A stretch of 64,000 bases of DNA, from NCBI GenBank assembly GCA_003134995.1, contig PLDC01000013.1, positions 1 through 64,000 of the forward strand. The letters run 5' to 3'. The translations under genes were made by a program, and so were the position numbers. The stretch is from Acidobacteriaceae bacterium (lineage in GTDB: Bacteria; Acidobacteriota; Terriglobia; Terriglobales; Acidobacteriaceae). Below the pieces are notes generated by a model. The model did no database searches and was not told where the DNA came from. It saw nothing but the letters and a program-made list of their open reading frames with translations. Positions 53,967-62,446 of this stretch are shown here, piece after piece (the first letter of the stretch is position 1; every line of letters begins with the position of its first letter).

Positions 53967-54812
53967 TCACACCCACGCGCCCATCAGATGTCCAATGCTG
54001 CCGCGCACGAGCAGTCCATCTTTACGGTCTTTGAAGTAGCGCTCGTTGAGTTCCTTGCCTTGGAGAAAATCGGTACGGTGAAATCCCATCGCCTTCAGTT
54101 CGTCCTGTAATTTTTCAGGATTGAAGAATAGTTGGAACGGCTCGCCATATCTGGCCACACGTGCCGACAGAGCATCGAGCGCCTGTCTCTGCCCCGCGTT
54201 CAGCAGCACAGGGTCGACTGCAAAATCAAACACTACTCCGCTGCCTGCAGGCATCTTGGCGATGAAACTTAGAGTGGCCATGCACGCATCGCGCGTTAGA
54301 TAAGGAGTCACGCCCAGCCACGAGAAAAACGCCGCGGCTTTTGCGTTGAATCCCGAGTGCGCAAATCCATCAGCCAGGGTTTCTCGCTCGAAGTCGATTG
54401 GGACGAAGGTCAAAGATGGCGGGATAGCAATGCCTGCGCTCTCTAATTGTTCGCGCTTCCATGCCTGCGTTGCGGGATGGTCCACTTCGAAAACTCGGAG
54501 TTCCGCGTGAGGGTTGCGGTAGGCAAAAGTATCGAGCCCCGCGCCGAGGACAACATATTGCATCACCCCGTGCCCCACGGCACGGGCTAGCTCGTCTTCG
54601 GCGTAACGGCTGCGCGCCGCCATGAAGGCGCGGAATGCGCGAGAGAAAGCATGGTGCTCTTTTGGATTGGACCGAAGTTCTTCTGCGGCTTCTGAACCGA
54701 TGATGCGCAATGCAAAAGGGTCGTCGAACACGCGAGGCAAGTCGAGAAGTTGGTGGGCAGCCCGTCGGACTGCCACTCGCTGCGCGGTTCTGCTGAAGGT
54801 TCGCTCTTGCAT
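53967..54812 (-). CDS. SAM-dependent methyltransferase of the leucine carboxyl methyltransferase (TIGR00027) family
   Basis: The 281 residues have the family's N-terminal TAQRVAVRRAAHQLLD and DDPFALRI, the SAM loop VVLGAGLDTFAYR (about 88-100), FEVDHPATQAWKR (acidic ribose contact) and FFSWLGVTPYLT. These are putative O-methyltransferases of polyketide or unknown acids in bacteria. It probably forms an operon with the DUF971 gene 15 bases upstream. The substrate is unknown. Confidence 0.88.
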   Translation of the reverse strand: MQERTFSRTAQRVAVRRAAHQLLDLPRVFDDPFALRIIGSEAAEELRSNPKEHHAFSRAFRAFMAARSRYAEDELARAVGHGVMQYVVLGAGLDTFAYRNPHAELRVFEVDHPATQAWKREQLESAGIAIPPSLTFVPIDFERETLADGFAHSGFNAKAAAFFSWLGVTPYLTRDACMATLSFIAKMPAGSGVVFDFAVDPVLLNAGQRQALDALSARVARYGEPFQLFFNPEKLQDELKAMGFHRTDFLQGKELNERYFKDRKDGLLVRGSIGHLMGAWV

Positions 54813-54827
54813 TAGCGGGGTTAGGCC

Positions 54828-55223
54828 CTACTCCGAAGTTTGCGTCGGGGCAAGCCTGCATTCCTCACAAGGGCAAACTTCGCGCAGAAATTTCCACGAG
54901 TAAATGCCGAGGTCGTGATCGTCGTTCCACTTAAAACGGATGGCGTACTTGCCCATGCCTTCGGCAGAAACTGGTCTCGCCGCGGCTTTAAACATGGGCA
55001 ACGCGCCGGGCGCAAGTTTGGGTGGTTCGCCAGGCTTGCGTCCAGATTTGCCACGCTCTTCATTGCACATCGCGCAAGGGCAGGCATCGCGGAGGAACAC
55101 GAAATCGTAGTGCGAAATGTGACCGTCCGCCCATTCGATATCCATACCCGTGCCGGTGGTTAAGTTCACCTTCACTGATTTGGGGTCTGTGGCCGCGGTG
55201 GGCGACTGAAGCGGGGACTGCAT
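54828..55223 (-). CDS. DUF971 protein
   Basis: The 131 residues match the DUF971/GBBH-like N-terminal domain: DIEWADGHISHYDFVFLRDACPCAMCNEE, then a linker, then YAIRFKWNDDHDLGIYSWKFLREVCPCEEC. Two CPCxxC sites could bind zinc or an Fe-S cluster. Such proteins are often linked to Fe-S assembly or ubiquinone-like contexts. A downstream methyltransferase is the only partner here. Confidence 0.85.
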   Translation of the reverse strand: MQSPLQSPTAATDPKSVKVNLTTGTGMDIEWADGHISHYDFVFLRDACPCAMCNEERGKSGRKPGEPPKLAPGALPMFKAAARPVSAEGMGKYAIRFKWNDDHDLGIYSWKFLREVCPCEECRLAPTQTSE

Positions 55224-55270
55224 ACGTTCAGTATCGCATACGAACGCGGAGGGTTTGAGGAAGGATCGAG

Positions 55271-55408
55271 CTAGTGGGCGGCGGTAGAGGCAGACTTGGG
55301 ACTAGTCGCGACACCGAGGACGAAACCGCCGAGCGCCCCAGCGAGAATCCCCATCAAGGCCAGCACGAGCGCGCTTTCTACCAAAGTTACTTTCCCACGA
55401 CTAGCCAT
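55271..55408 (-). CDS. Small single-helix membrane protein (45 aa)
   Basis: ATG at 55408 follows GGGGGA at good spacing, and the frame ends with TAG at 55271-55273. The product MASRGKVTLVESALVLALMG continues with a glycine-rich hydrophobic stretch (GILAGALGGFVLGVA) and a polar tail SPKSASTAAH. It would be a single membrane helix with a GxxxG-like face. It is shorter than most annotation cut-offs. I judge it likely real because of the ribosome binding site and the hydrophobic pattern. Confidence 0.6.
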   Translation of the reverse strand: MASRGKVTLVESALVLALMGILAGALGGFVLGVATSPKSASTAAH

Positions 55409-55477
55409 AAGTTCCCCCTGTTTTCGCTCAAAGACAGCTCCATTCTACCTCACCCCGTCAACGCGGACGGCCTTACT

Positions 55478-55858
55478 TCAGACTCCCGACTTATTATTTG
55501 CGGTCTTGAAGAACGCCGCCAGGAACAGCAGGCCGAACAATACATCGACGCCGCCAAGCGCCAGATCCTGCGGGTGGAGCCGCCGTTGAAGATAGAGCAC
55601 GACCAGAGTAGCGCCGTAGCCAAACTTCTCGAGTACTGACGGAATCATTATCGGCCGGAGGCGAATTGGGTCTGTGGCGATTACGAAGAATACGATCTGA
55701 AAGGCGAGACCAACGCCGGCGAAGCCGTAGTAAAACGCGGGATGGGTGATCGGCGGCGGATCGTTGCGGCCGATCGTGTCGAAGATGAAATAGAGAGGCG
55801 TGAGAATCAACACGCCCCAGATGCCGGCGATGAAAAATACGATCCTGGCAAATTTCAT
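55478..55858 (-). CDS. Four-helix membrane protein of unknown function
   Basis: The 126 residues have four hydrophobic segments (about 4-25, 42-62, 75-90, 103-118) and short charged loops (DTIGRNDPPPITHP, TDPIRLRPIM). No motif of a known transporter or enzyme is seen. It is 22 bases downstream of the TldE gene stop on the same strand and may belong to that transcription unit. Confidence 0.65.
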   Translation of the reverse strand: MKFARIVFFIAGIWGVLILTPLYFIFDTIGRNDPPPITHPAFYYGFAGVGLAFQIVFFVIATDPIRLRPIMIPSVLEKFGYGATLVVLYLQRRLHPQDLALGGVDVLFGLLFLAAFFKTANNKSGV

Positions 55859-55880
55859 GTTCCGTCTATCTTCGTCGCGA

Positions 55881-57269
55881 TTATTCGCCGCCGACCGTTA
55901 GGCCGTCAATGCGCAGCGTTGGCGAGGCGACTGATCCGCGGAACTCGAGATCGTTCGCGATTTCGGAGATATTGAAAAAGATTTCCTTCAGGTTCCCGGC
56001 GACGGTGATTTCTTCGACAGGGTAAGCAAATTCTCCGCCGGAAATCCACAAGCCCGAAGCGCCGCGAGAGTAATCGCCCGTCACCAGGTTCGCGCCATGG
56101 CCGAGGAACTCGGTGACGTAGAGTCCTTCTTTGATCTCAGAAATCAACTGCTTCGGCGTTCGGGTTCCCGCTTGCAGAAAGTAGTTGCCGGGGCCGATGC
56201 CGGGTGTGCCAGCGAGTCCGCGGGACGCGTTCCCGGTCGTCTTCAATCCTAGCTTTTTCGCGGTGTAAGTATTCATCAGGTAAGAACTCAGCACGCCATT
56301 CTCGATGACCACCGTGCGCCGCGTGGGCACGCCTTCGCCATCGAACGGACTGGTGCCGAAGCCGCCGGGGATGGTGCCGTCGTCGATGATGGTGACGTTG
56401 TCGCCGGCGATTTTCTGTCCCAACTTGCCGGCTAGAAACGAAGCTCCGCGATACACCGAGTCGCCGTTGATGCCTTCGAAGATGTGTTCGAGGATCGATG
56501 TGGCAACCATGGGATCGAAGATGATGGGCACTTGCGCGGTCTTGGCTTTACGCGCACCGAGGCGGCGCAGCGTGCGTTCGGCCGCAACCTTGCCGACATG
56601 CTCGGGTGATTCGAGTTTCGAGAGCATGCGCGCAACCGAGAACCAATAGTCGCGCTGCATCGCTCCATTTTCGGTTTGCGCAATGGGAACGGCGGAGACC
56701 GAGCAATAAGACCGGCGGAACTCGCCAACGAAGCCATGCGAGTTGGCCAGGATTTTGTGGCCAGTAGCGGCGTCAAACGATCCGCCTTCAGAATTCTTGA
56801 TGCGCGGGTCGAAATCGAGTGCAGCTTTTTCGGCACGGCGCGCGTAATCGATGCGATCGGGACCGGGCAGTGAATAAACGTCTTCGTGATAGAGATCCAG
56901 ATCGCCGGTGAGCGAGCCGAGTTGCGAAGCTTCGGGGATCCCGCCGAAGGGATCTTCGGAGGTGATCTTCGAAAGTTCCAGAGCGGACTTCACCATGCGG
57001 TCAAGACTCTCGCGCGAGAAATCGCTCGAGTAAGTGCTGGCGGCGCGCTGGCCGTTGAAGACCCGCACGCCAATGGAACGCGAACCGGATTCCTTGAGGG
57101 TTTCGACCTGGCCGAGGCGCACCAGCGTGGAGAATTCATCGCCTTCGCGGACTACACATTCGGCTGCGGTTGCGCCACCGGTCATGGCACGGCGGACGAT
57201 ATCCTGGGCGAGTGATTTGAGATCGCTGCTTGCTTTCGGGCTCGGAGCTTCTACTTGAGTTGAGGACAT
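55881..57269 (-). CDS. pmbA: TldE/PmbA, metallopeptidase partner
   Basis: The 462 residues (ATG 57269, AAAGGTG upstream) carry the family's VREGDEFSTLVRLGQVETLKESGSRSIGVRVF, the central domain and the C-terminal GVPTRRTVVIENGVLSSYLMNTYTAKKLG, NYFLQAGT and SRGASGLWISGGEFAYPVEEITVAGN segments. TldE lacks the HExxH site and forms a heterodimer with TldD that cleaves unfolded peptides, as in microcin maturation and antitoxin CcdA turnover. Its TldD partner is 1.9 kb upstream, separated by inserted genes on the other strand. Confidence 0.93.
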   Translation of the reverse strand: MSSTQVEAPSPKASSDLKSLAQDIVRRAMTGGATAAECVVREGDEFSTLVRLGQVETLKESGSRSIGVRVFNGQRAASTYSSDFSRESLDRMVKSALELSKITSEDPFGGIPEASQLGSLTGDLDLYHEDVYSLPGPDRIDYARRAEKAALDFDPRIKNSEGGSFDAATGHKILANSHGFVGEFRRSYCSVSAVPIAQTENGAMQRDYWFSVARMLSKLESPEHVGKVAAERTLRRLGARKAKTAQVPIIFDPMVATSILEHIFEGINGDSVYRGASFLAGKLGQKIAGDNVTIIDDGTIPGGFGTSPFDGEGVPTRRTVVIENGVLSSYLMNTYTAKKLGLKTTGNASRGLAGTPGIGPGNYFLQAGTRTPKQLISEIKEGLYVTEFLGHGANLVTGDYSRGASGLWISGGEFAYPVEEITVAGNLKEIFFNISEIANDLEFRGSVASPTLRIDGLTVGGE

Positions 57270-57389
57270 AACACCTTTCACCACAGAGGCACGGAGGCAC
57301 AGAGAAAAGAGAGAATTAACTTTTCTCTGCTCCTTGACGCTCCAGCGTGCGCTTAAACTTCTATTATCTAATAAACGGCGGTCTTTCAC

Positions 57390-57599
57390 ATGAGCGGCGG
57401 CAAAGGGAAAAAGGGAACACAGCGTCTTCGAGCGGCCTCACGCAAGTCCGCTTCCAAGACGGACACTACGCGGACCGGCGACATCGGTGACTTCTTTGGC
57501 ATGCTCGCCGGCAAGACGAAGAAGGTGGCCATGATCGAAGAGATCAACGAGGCGGCGGCCGACGGTTGGGCAGGCCTGGTTAAGATGGATGAGAAGTGA
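57390..57599 (+). CDS. Small protein with AbrB/VapB-type antitoxin tail
   Basis: The 69 residues are basic at the start (MSGGKGKKGTQRLRAASRKSASK) and end with GDIGDFFGMLAGKTKKVAMI-EEINEAAADGWAGL, the kind of C-terminal toxin-binding tail seen on AbrB-like VapB antitoxins (from memory). The DNA-binding half appears to be missing or replaced. Its stop overlaps a GTG as GTGA, the layout of a toxin gene following its antitoxin, but the following frame ends after 20 codons. Confidence 0.45.
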   Translation: MSGGKGKKGTQRLRAASRKSASKTDTTRTGDIGDFFGMLAGKTKKVAMIEEINEAAADGWAGLVKMDEK

Positions 57600-57658
57600 A
57601 GGTCGTCGTCGCCTACGAAGGAATGTGGCTCGGCGCGGAGACATTTGTTTTCGTTTGA
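57596..57658 (+). pseudogene. Possible remnant of a toxin start
   Basis: GTG at 57596 overlaps the stop of the small gene and encodes MKVVVAYEGMW, then 9 more codons to TGA. PIN-domain toxins often begin MKVVVDTN; the match is short and the catalytic residues are absent, so this may be a truncated toxin or noise. Confidence 0.2.
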
Positions 57659-57858
57659 TAAGAAGGCGGTGGGCGCGTTGCAGGAGCAGGGGGTGGCGGC
57701 GGGCCGATCCAGTAGGCCTCGTCAGATCCTTTTTCTCCTTGCGCGTCGATTGAGATTCGAATACAGTGTCCTTACCACCAACGGGGCATTGGCCTCTTGG
57801 CTGGAATTCGAGCTCTCTTGAGGGGCCAGCAGCCTCCAAGCAGAAAGAGGAAAGCATA

Positions 57859-59082
57859 ATGGTACTAAGCATTCCCACCACGCAGGAGCAGATCCGCTCC
57901 TTTGAAGATCCCAACAGACGAAACTTTCGCATCCTCCATTCATTAATTCGCGTGCTTGACTGGCCAGACAACGTACCGCTGGGCCCCGATCCGCGGGTTC
58001 CGAAGGAGAAGGGGCCTGTTGTCAAGAAAATATCCGCTTCTCTCGCCACTGGTGACGGGCGGTTCCACCTCTTGAATCGCGGAATCACGCTGTCGGTTAG
58101 AAAGGCGGAGTTCGATAACAAAGAGCAGACTCTGAGACTGCAGATCCCAAACGAGGAACAATATGGCATCATCGACGGAGGGCATACAAGCTATGCGATC
58201 ACGCACACCGTCAGCTCGATGCGCGCGGCTGGGTTGGAAGACAAGCTAGGCAATCAATATGTTCACGTGGAAGTCTTGTCCAAGATTGAGAATGATCTTG
58301 CAGACATTGCTGAGGCGAGAAATTTTAGCGCCCAGCTGAAGCCGTGGACGCTAGCCTCGTATCGGGACAAGTTCAAATGGTTCTTAGACGCGCTGGGCGA
58401 GGATTACTGCAAGTACATAAAGGTGGCCGAGAACGACCCCGAGCCCGTTGGGATTCTCGACCTCATTCAGGTTATGTGTGCAATCAACCCCTCCCTTTAT
58501 GAATCCACGAGTTCCTCCGTCAACGAAGCTTACAAAAATGCGGGGAAATGCCTTCAGAACTTCGTTGAGGATGGGAACGGGCACGATCCCAACAGGCAAC
58601 CCAATTTCAAGGAAATGGAGCCCATTTGCCGGGATGTTATCCGGCTGTACGACTACATCCGGCTTAAATGGAAGGACGCCTACAACGCGGAAGACGAATC
58701 TGGAAAGCGGGGGAGAATCGGAGCCCGCGTGGAGATGCAAAAGCGAAGGCGGAATCGGTCGGCGCTGGCGACCTATTACTTCCTGGAAGAGAAGCCGGTT
58801 GAGGGCGACATTCCTGTTGAAAAGGGCTTTGCGATCCCGATGATCTCTAGTTTCAGAGCTCTAATGGAGCGAGGGAAGAACGGGAAGCTGAGGTGGTACG
58901 CTGATCCTTTCGAGTACTTCGATGAGCACGGGGCTCACTTGGTACGACTCGTCATGCAGGCGAGTGATCGCGCCGGAGGCGATCCGCACCAGGTCGGCCG
59001 TGATCCGCAGGTGTACACGTCGCTCTACTCTGAAGTGCGACGATGGTACCTAGAAGGACGTTTCAAGAATCAGTTAGCGTAG
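57859..59082 (+). CDS. AIPR-like (abortive infection / phage-defence type) protein
   Basis: The 407 residues start at MVLSIPTTQEQ (ATG 57859, AGAGG 8 bases upstream). Segments FHLLNRGITLSV (69-80) and YGIIDGGHTSYAI (102-114) resemble the conserved N-R-G-I and (V/I)-x-G-x-Q/H-T motifs of the AIPR family, whose members occur in phage-resistance loci. The rest is charged and helical with no membrane segment. A strong hairpin follows. It interrupts the tldE-tldD pair on the opposite strand, consistent with acquisition. The function is inferred from weak similarity. Confidence 0.65.
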   Translation: MVLSIPTTQEQIRSFEDPNRRNFRILHSLIRVLDWPDNVPLGPDPRVPKEKGPVVKKISASLATGDGRFHLLNRGITLSVRKAEFDNKEQTLRLQIPNEEQYGIIDGGHTSYAITHTVSSMRAAGLEDKLGNQYVHVEVLSKIENDLADIAEARNFSAQLKPWTLASYRDKFKWFLDALGEDYCKYIKVAENDPEPVGILDLIQVMCAINPSLYESTSSSVNEAYKNAGKCLQNFVEDGNGHDPNRQPNFKEMEPICRDVIRLYDYIRLKWKDAYNAEDESGKRGRIGARVEMQKRRRNRSALATYYFLEEKPVEGDIPVEKGFAIPMISSFRALMERGKNGKLRWYADPFEYFDEHGAHLVRLVMQASDRAGGDPHQVGRDPQVYTSLYSEVRRWYLEGRFKNQLA

Positions 59083-59088
59083 CGTTGG

Positions 59089-59124
59089 GGACTTCCCCGC
59101 CACAGCGGTTTAGCGGGGAAGTCC
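59089..59124. terminator. Perfect 12-bp hairpin between convergent genes
   Basis: GGACTTCCCCGC (59089-59100) and GCGGGGAAGTCC (59113-59124) pair perfectly around a 12-base loop. It starts 7 bases after the AIPR-like stop and ends 23 bases before the TldD stop; no T-run is present. Confidence 0.7.
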
Positions 59125-59147
59125 AATCCTAAGACCGTGGCGAAGCC

Positions 59148-60635
59148 TTACTGCATAAACCCGCCGGGATCCTTCTTCGCAGTCCCGCCAACAGTTAGCC
59201 GATCGATCTTAATAGTCGGAATGCCCACGCCTACCGGCACGGCTTGCCCATCTTTGCCGCAGGTGCCGACGCCTTCGTCCAGCTTCAAATCGTTACCCAC
59301 CATCGAGACTCGCGTCAGAACATCGGGTCCGTTGCCGATCAGCGTTGCGCCTTTGATGGGCGCGGTGATCTGGCCGTCTTCGATCATGTACGCCTCGCTC
59401 GCGCCGAAAACGAACTTGCCGTTGGTAATGTCGACCTGGCCTCCGCCGAAGTTTACGGCGTAGATGCCATGCTTCACCGAGCGGATAATATCTTCGGGAT
59501 CGTCCTGGCCCGCTAGCATGTAGGTGTTGGTCATGCGCGGCATGGGGATGTGTTCGTAGCTCTCGCGGCGTCCGTTGCCGGTGTTGGCCATTCCCATGAG
59601 ACGGGCCGAAAGCTTATCGCTTAGGTAACCTTTCAGAATTCCCTTCTCAATCAGCACGGTTTCCTGGGTGGAATTGCCCTCATCATCGACATTCAACGAC
59701 CCGCGCCGCCACGGCATAGTTCCATTATCGATGACGGTGCAGCCTTCACTCGCTACGCGCTTGCCGATCAGGCCGGCGAAAGCAGAAGTCTTTTTACGAT
59801 TGAAGTCGGCTTCGAGTCCGTGACCAACTGCTTCGTGCAACAGCACGCCGGGCCATCCCGGACCGAGAACCACTTCCATATCACCGGCGGGAGCTTCGCG
59901 GGCATCGAGTTGCAGAATCGCTTGCCGAGCTGCTTCTTTCGCAAAGAACTCAGGACCTTTGTCTCCGAAGAAGAAGTCGAGGGCGACGCGACCACCGCCG
60001 CCGGAACCGCCACGAGCCGAATTGTTTTCAGTCTTGGCGATACAAGAAACGTTCATGCGTGCGAGCGGCTGGGAATCTTCAGCGAACGTTCCATCAGAAG
60101 CCACGACAAGAATATTTCGCAGTTCGTCAGAGTAGCTCGCGCGGACTTCCTGAATGCGCGGGTCATACGCACGCGCCGCTTTATCGGCACGCATCACCAA
60201 CTCAACCTTAGCCGTGATTTCGGCATCGACCGAGGGCAACGTCACGGGATACAAGCTGCGCGCCGCCGTCTGCCGGAAGCCAGCCACGGGAGTTTTCGCC
60301 GGGGCGCTGGCGATCAATGCCGCGGTGCGCGCCGCGTGCAGAATGCGGCTGGCAGAAAGATCGTCGGTATAGGCGTAGCCGGTGCGCTCGCCTGAAACCA
60401 CGCGCACGCCGCATCCGGCTGAAATGCCCTGCGATGCCGACTTCACCATCGACTCATCCACCATCAGCGAGGTAGAAGACAGATACTCAAAATAAAGGTC
60501 GGCATAATCGCCTCCGGCGGAAAGAGCGGCCGCGAGGTAATGCTCGAGGTCGTTTTCGGTTACGCCGTAGTGGTCGAAGAAGAAGCGCTGCTTGTCTTTA
60601 TCCAGAACAGGCTGATGATTCAAGCTTTTACTCAT
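59148..60635 (-). CDS. tldD: TldD metallopeptidase
   Basis: The 495 residues start at MSKSLNHQPVL (ATG 60635). The zinc site HExxxH (LLHEAVGHGLEAD) is in the centre, with GWPGVLLHE before it, then SAFAGLIGKRVAS, GNSTQETVLIEKGILKGYL, GNGRRESYEH and GGGQVDITNGKFVFGASEAYMIEDG, and the final IKIDRLTVGGT. It works with TldE as a cytoplasmic heterodimeric protease. The two genes are often adjacent; here they are separated by the 57.3-59.1 kb islet. Confidence 0.95.
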   Translation of the reverse strand: MSKSLNHQPVLDKDKQRFFFDHYGVTENDLEHYLAAALSAGGDYADLYFEYLSSTSLMVDESMVKSASQGISAGCGVRVVSGERTGYAYTDDLSASRILHAARTAALIASAPAKTPVAGFRQTAARSLYPVTLPSVDAEITAKVELVMRADKAARAYDPRIQEVRASYSDELRNILVVASDGTFAEDSQPLARMNVSCIAKTENNSARGGSGGGGRVALDFFFGDKGPEFFAKEAARQAILQLDAREAPAGDMEVVLGPGWPGVLLHEAVGHGLEADFNRKKTSAFAGLIGKRVASEGCTVIDNGTMPWRRGSLNVDDEGNSTQETVLIEKGILKGYLSDKLSARLMGMANTGNGRRESYEHIPMPRMTNTYMLAGQDDPEDIIRSVKHGIYAVNFGGGQVDITNGKFVFGASEAYMIEDGQITAPIKGATLIGNGPDVLTRVSMVGNDLKLDEGVGTCGKDGQAVPVGVGIPTIKIDRLTVGGTAKKDPGGFMQ

Positions 60636-60737
60636 AGGGATTAGATGCCGCCGCGGTAGAGCAGACTCAGTTGGGCAGATTTGTTCATTATCCCACAGGG
60701 AGCAAGAAGGGGATGTGCGAAACATCCGCGAACGAAC

Positions 60738-60753
60738 TGTGACTATGGTCACA
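60738..60753. promoter_or_regulatory. Perfect CRP/FNR-type palindrome
   Basis: TGTGACTATGGTCACA fits TGTGA-N6-TCACA exactly. It lies 52 bases upstream of the ATG of the 60805 gene and in the divergent region shared with tldD. A further GTCACA lies directly after it. A regulator of the CRP family would be expected; it is not in the window. Confidence 0.5.
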
Positions 60754-60804
60754 TGTCACAGACATCGTCGGGGCCGTGACCACATAATCCTGTGGGAGAT
60801 TTTC

Positions 60805-62376
60805 ATGCCGACCGTGACGCCGCAGGCCTTAACTCGAACCGTGCAGGATTTTCTCAGCGAAGCCGCGGGCGCGGTGGTGCTGGAAAACGGCACTCTCGCT
60901 TTCGATCTGTCGCAATCCAAGTATTCGATTTCTGGTGAGTACAACCGGTGCCTTCTGCACATGTGGTCGGCCGAGCGAAACGCCGTGCGGCGTGTGCTTG
61001 ATGCGGAAGTCAAGAACGGCACTTTGCGCCTGGCGGTTCAGAAACTGGGGCAAGCGCGCCCCTCGAAGTTGGAAATTTGCCGCGAACGCGACCGCCGCTC
61101 CCCTACAGCTCGACGTGCGGCTCGCGTTGCGTACGAACAAAAGCTGCGCCGAACGCTGGAACGTCACTTTCCTGATTTCAAGATCATGAGACTGACGACC
61201 GGTACGGATCTGGAAAAATCCTTTGGGCCGGTCTATACGCGAGGGCTGGTAAAGCAGGGGCGCTCAGCCTTTGCGGTACTCGGGGTGAATGCGCGCGAAA
61301 CGCAATCTTCTATCGATGCGGCTCTCACCTTCGGAATTTTGTGGCTCGATGTGTGCCGGCAGTCTCAGGCGGCGAACGTGCTGGTGGAAGGGCTGAAGAT
61401 GTTTGTTCCAGCAGGGACATCCGCGCTGGTACAGGAGCGAATGGCGAACTTGAACCGCGATGCCGCCAAGTGGTCGCTCTTTGAGCTGGAAGAACGAGAC
61501 GACGCGCTGGTGGAAATCGACTGCGGCGATCGTGGCAATGTGGCAACGCGGCTGGTGCATGCCGCGGACGATGATGCGGCGCGCGAGCGCTTCAAAGATT
61601 CGGTTTCGAGAATTCAGAAGGTTCTGCCGAACTGCGAAGTCGGCGTCCTGTCAGGGGCGGAGATTGCTTTTCGCTGGCGTGGCCTGGAGTTTGCGCGGGC
61701 GCGGCTGGGATGCGCTCTTGGATCGTTTCGCAGCTCGGAGGAAATCGTATTCGGCGTGGGCGCGGAGGAGCGCGTTCTCGAGGAACGTAACGAAGCCGAA
61801 TTCACTGAGCTTGCCAACTGTCTGCGCGACACGCGCCATCCCTATGGACCGCGCCACCATCCGCTGTGGCGGCTTCGGCCCGAGAGATGGCTCGAGTCGC
61901 TGGTGGTGGGCGATGTGAGCGTGGTCGATGGGCGACTCGAACCGTCGTGCCAGTATTCACAGATTCCGGCTTTTTCCGCCAGCGACCGCGCCATGCTCGA
62001 CGTGCTCACGGCGACGCATGCGGGCCGGTTGGCGGTGGTGGAACTGAAGGCTGACGAAGACATCCACCTGCCGCTGCAAGGCTTGGATTACTGGTCGCGC
62101 GTGGAGTGGCATCATGCGCGCGGTGAATTTCAGCGCTTTGGATATTTCGAAGGCCGTGAGTTGTCCGCCGAGAAGCCTCTGCTATTTCTGGTGGCTCCGG
62201 CGTTGCATGTGCATCCGGCTACGGATACATTGTTGCGCTACCTTTCCCCTGAAATCGAATGGGAGTTCGTGGGGATTGACGAGCGCTGGCGCGAAGGAGT
62301 AAAGGTTGTGTTCCGTAAACGAGTTGACCGGAGCACGCGACTTGGACCCCAGTTACCTCACCGCGCAGCCAGTTGA
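60805..62376 (+). CDS. Protein of unknown function with nuclease-like C-terminal motif
   Basis: The 523 residues start at MPTVTPQALT (ATG 60805, GGGAG upstream). Residues 1-130 contain a basic helical part; the centre (150-330) is alpha/beta (FAVLGVNARETQSSIDAALTFGILWLDVCRQ, VLVEGLKMFVPAG); the C-terminal part has DVLTATHAGRLAVVELKADEDIHLPLQGLDYW, with E413-x-K415 preceded by acidic residues, resembling the D...ExK site of PD-(D/E)XK nucleases. I recall similar proteins in Acidobacteriota annotated only as hypothetical. A CRP-like site lies upstream. Its role could be nucleic-acid processing. Confidence 0.7.
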   Translation: MPTVTPQALTRTVQDFLSEAAGAVVLENGTLAFDLSQSKYSISGEYNRCLLHMWSAERNAVRRVLDAEVKNGTLRLAVQKLGQARPSKLEICRERDRRSPTARRAARVAYEQKLRRTLERHFPDFKIMRLTTGTDLEKSFGPVYTRGLVKQGRSAFAVLGVNARETQSSIDAALTFGILWLDVCRQSQAANVLVEGLKMFVPAGTSALVQERMANLNRDAAKWSLFELEERDDALVEIDCGDRGNVATRLVHAADDDAARERFKDSVSRIQKVLPNCEVGVLSGAEIAFRWRGLEFARARLGCALGSFRSSEEIVFGVGAEERVLEERNEAEFTELANCLRDTRHPYGPRHHPLWRLRPERWLESLVVGDVSVVDGRLEPSCQYSQIPAFSASDRAMLDVLTATHAGRLAVVELKADEDIHLPLQGLDYWSRVEWHHARGEFQRFGYFEGRELSAEKPLLFLVAPALHVHPATDTLLRYLSPEIEWEFVGIDERWREGVKVVFRKRVDRSTRLGPQLPHRAAS

Positions 62377-62446
62377 ACTCTGTGGCTCGCCCCGCCCTGG
62401 CGCGCTGCTGAAGCAGGTCTACACCATGCACGGGAGCCAGTGAGCT

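Noticed and set aside
53671-53976. 101-codon minus-strand frame over the tRNA
   Set aside because: It runs through the tRNA and terminator; such tRNA-derived frames are common false genes.
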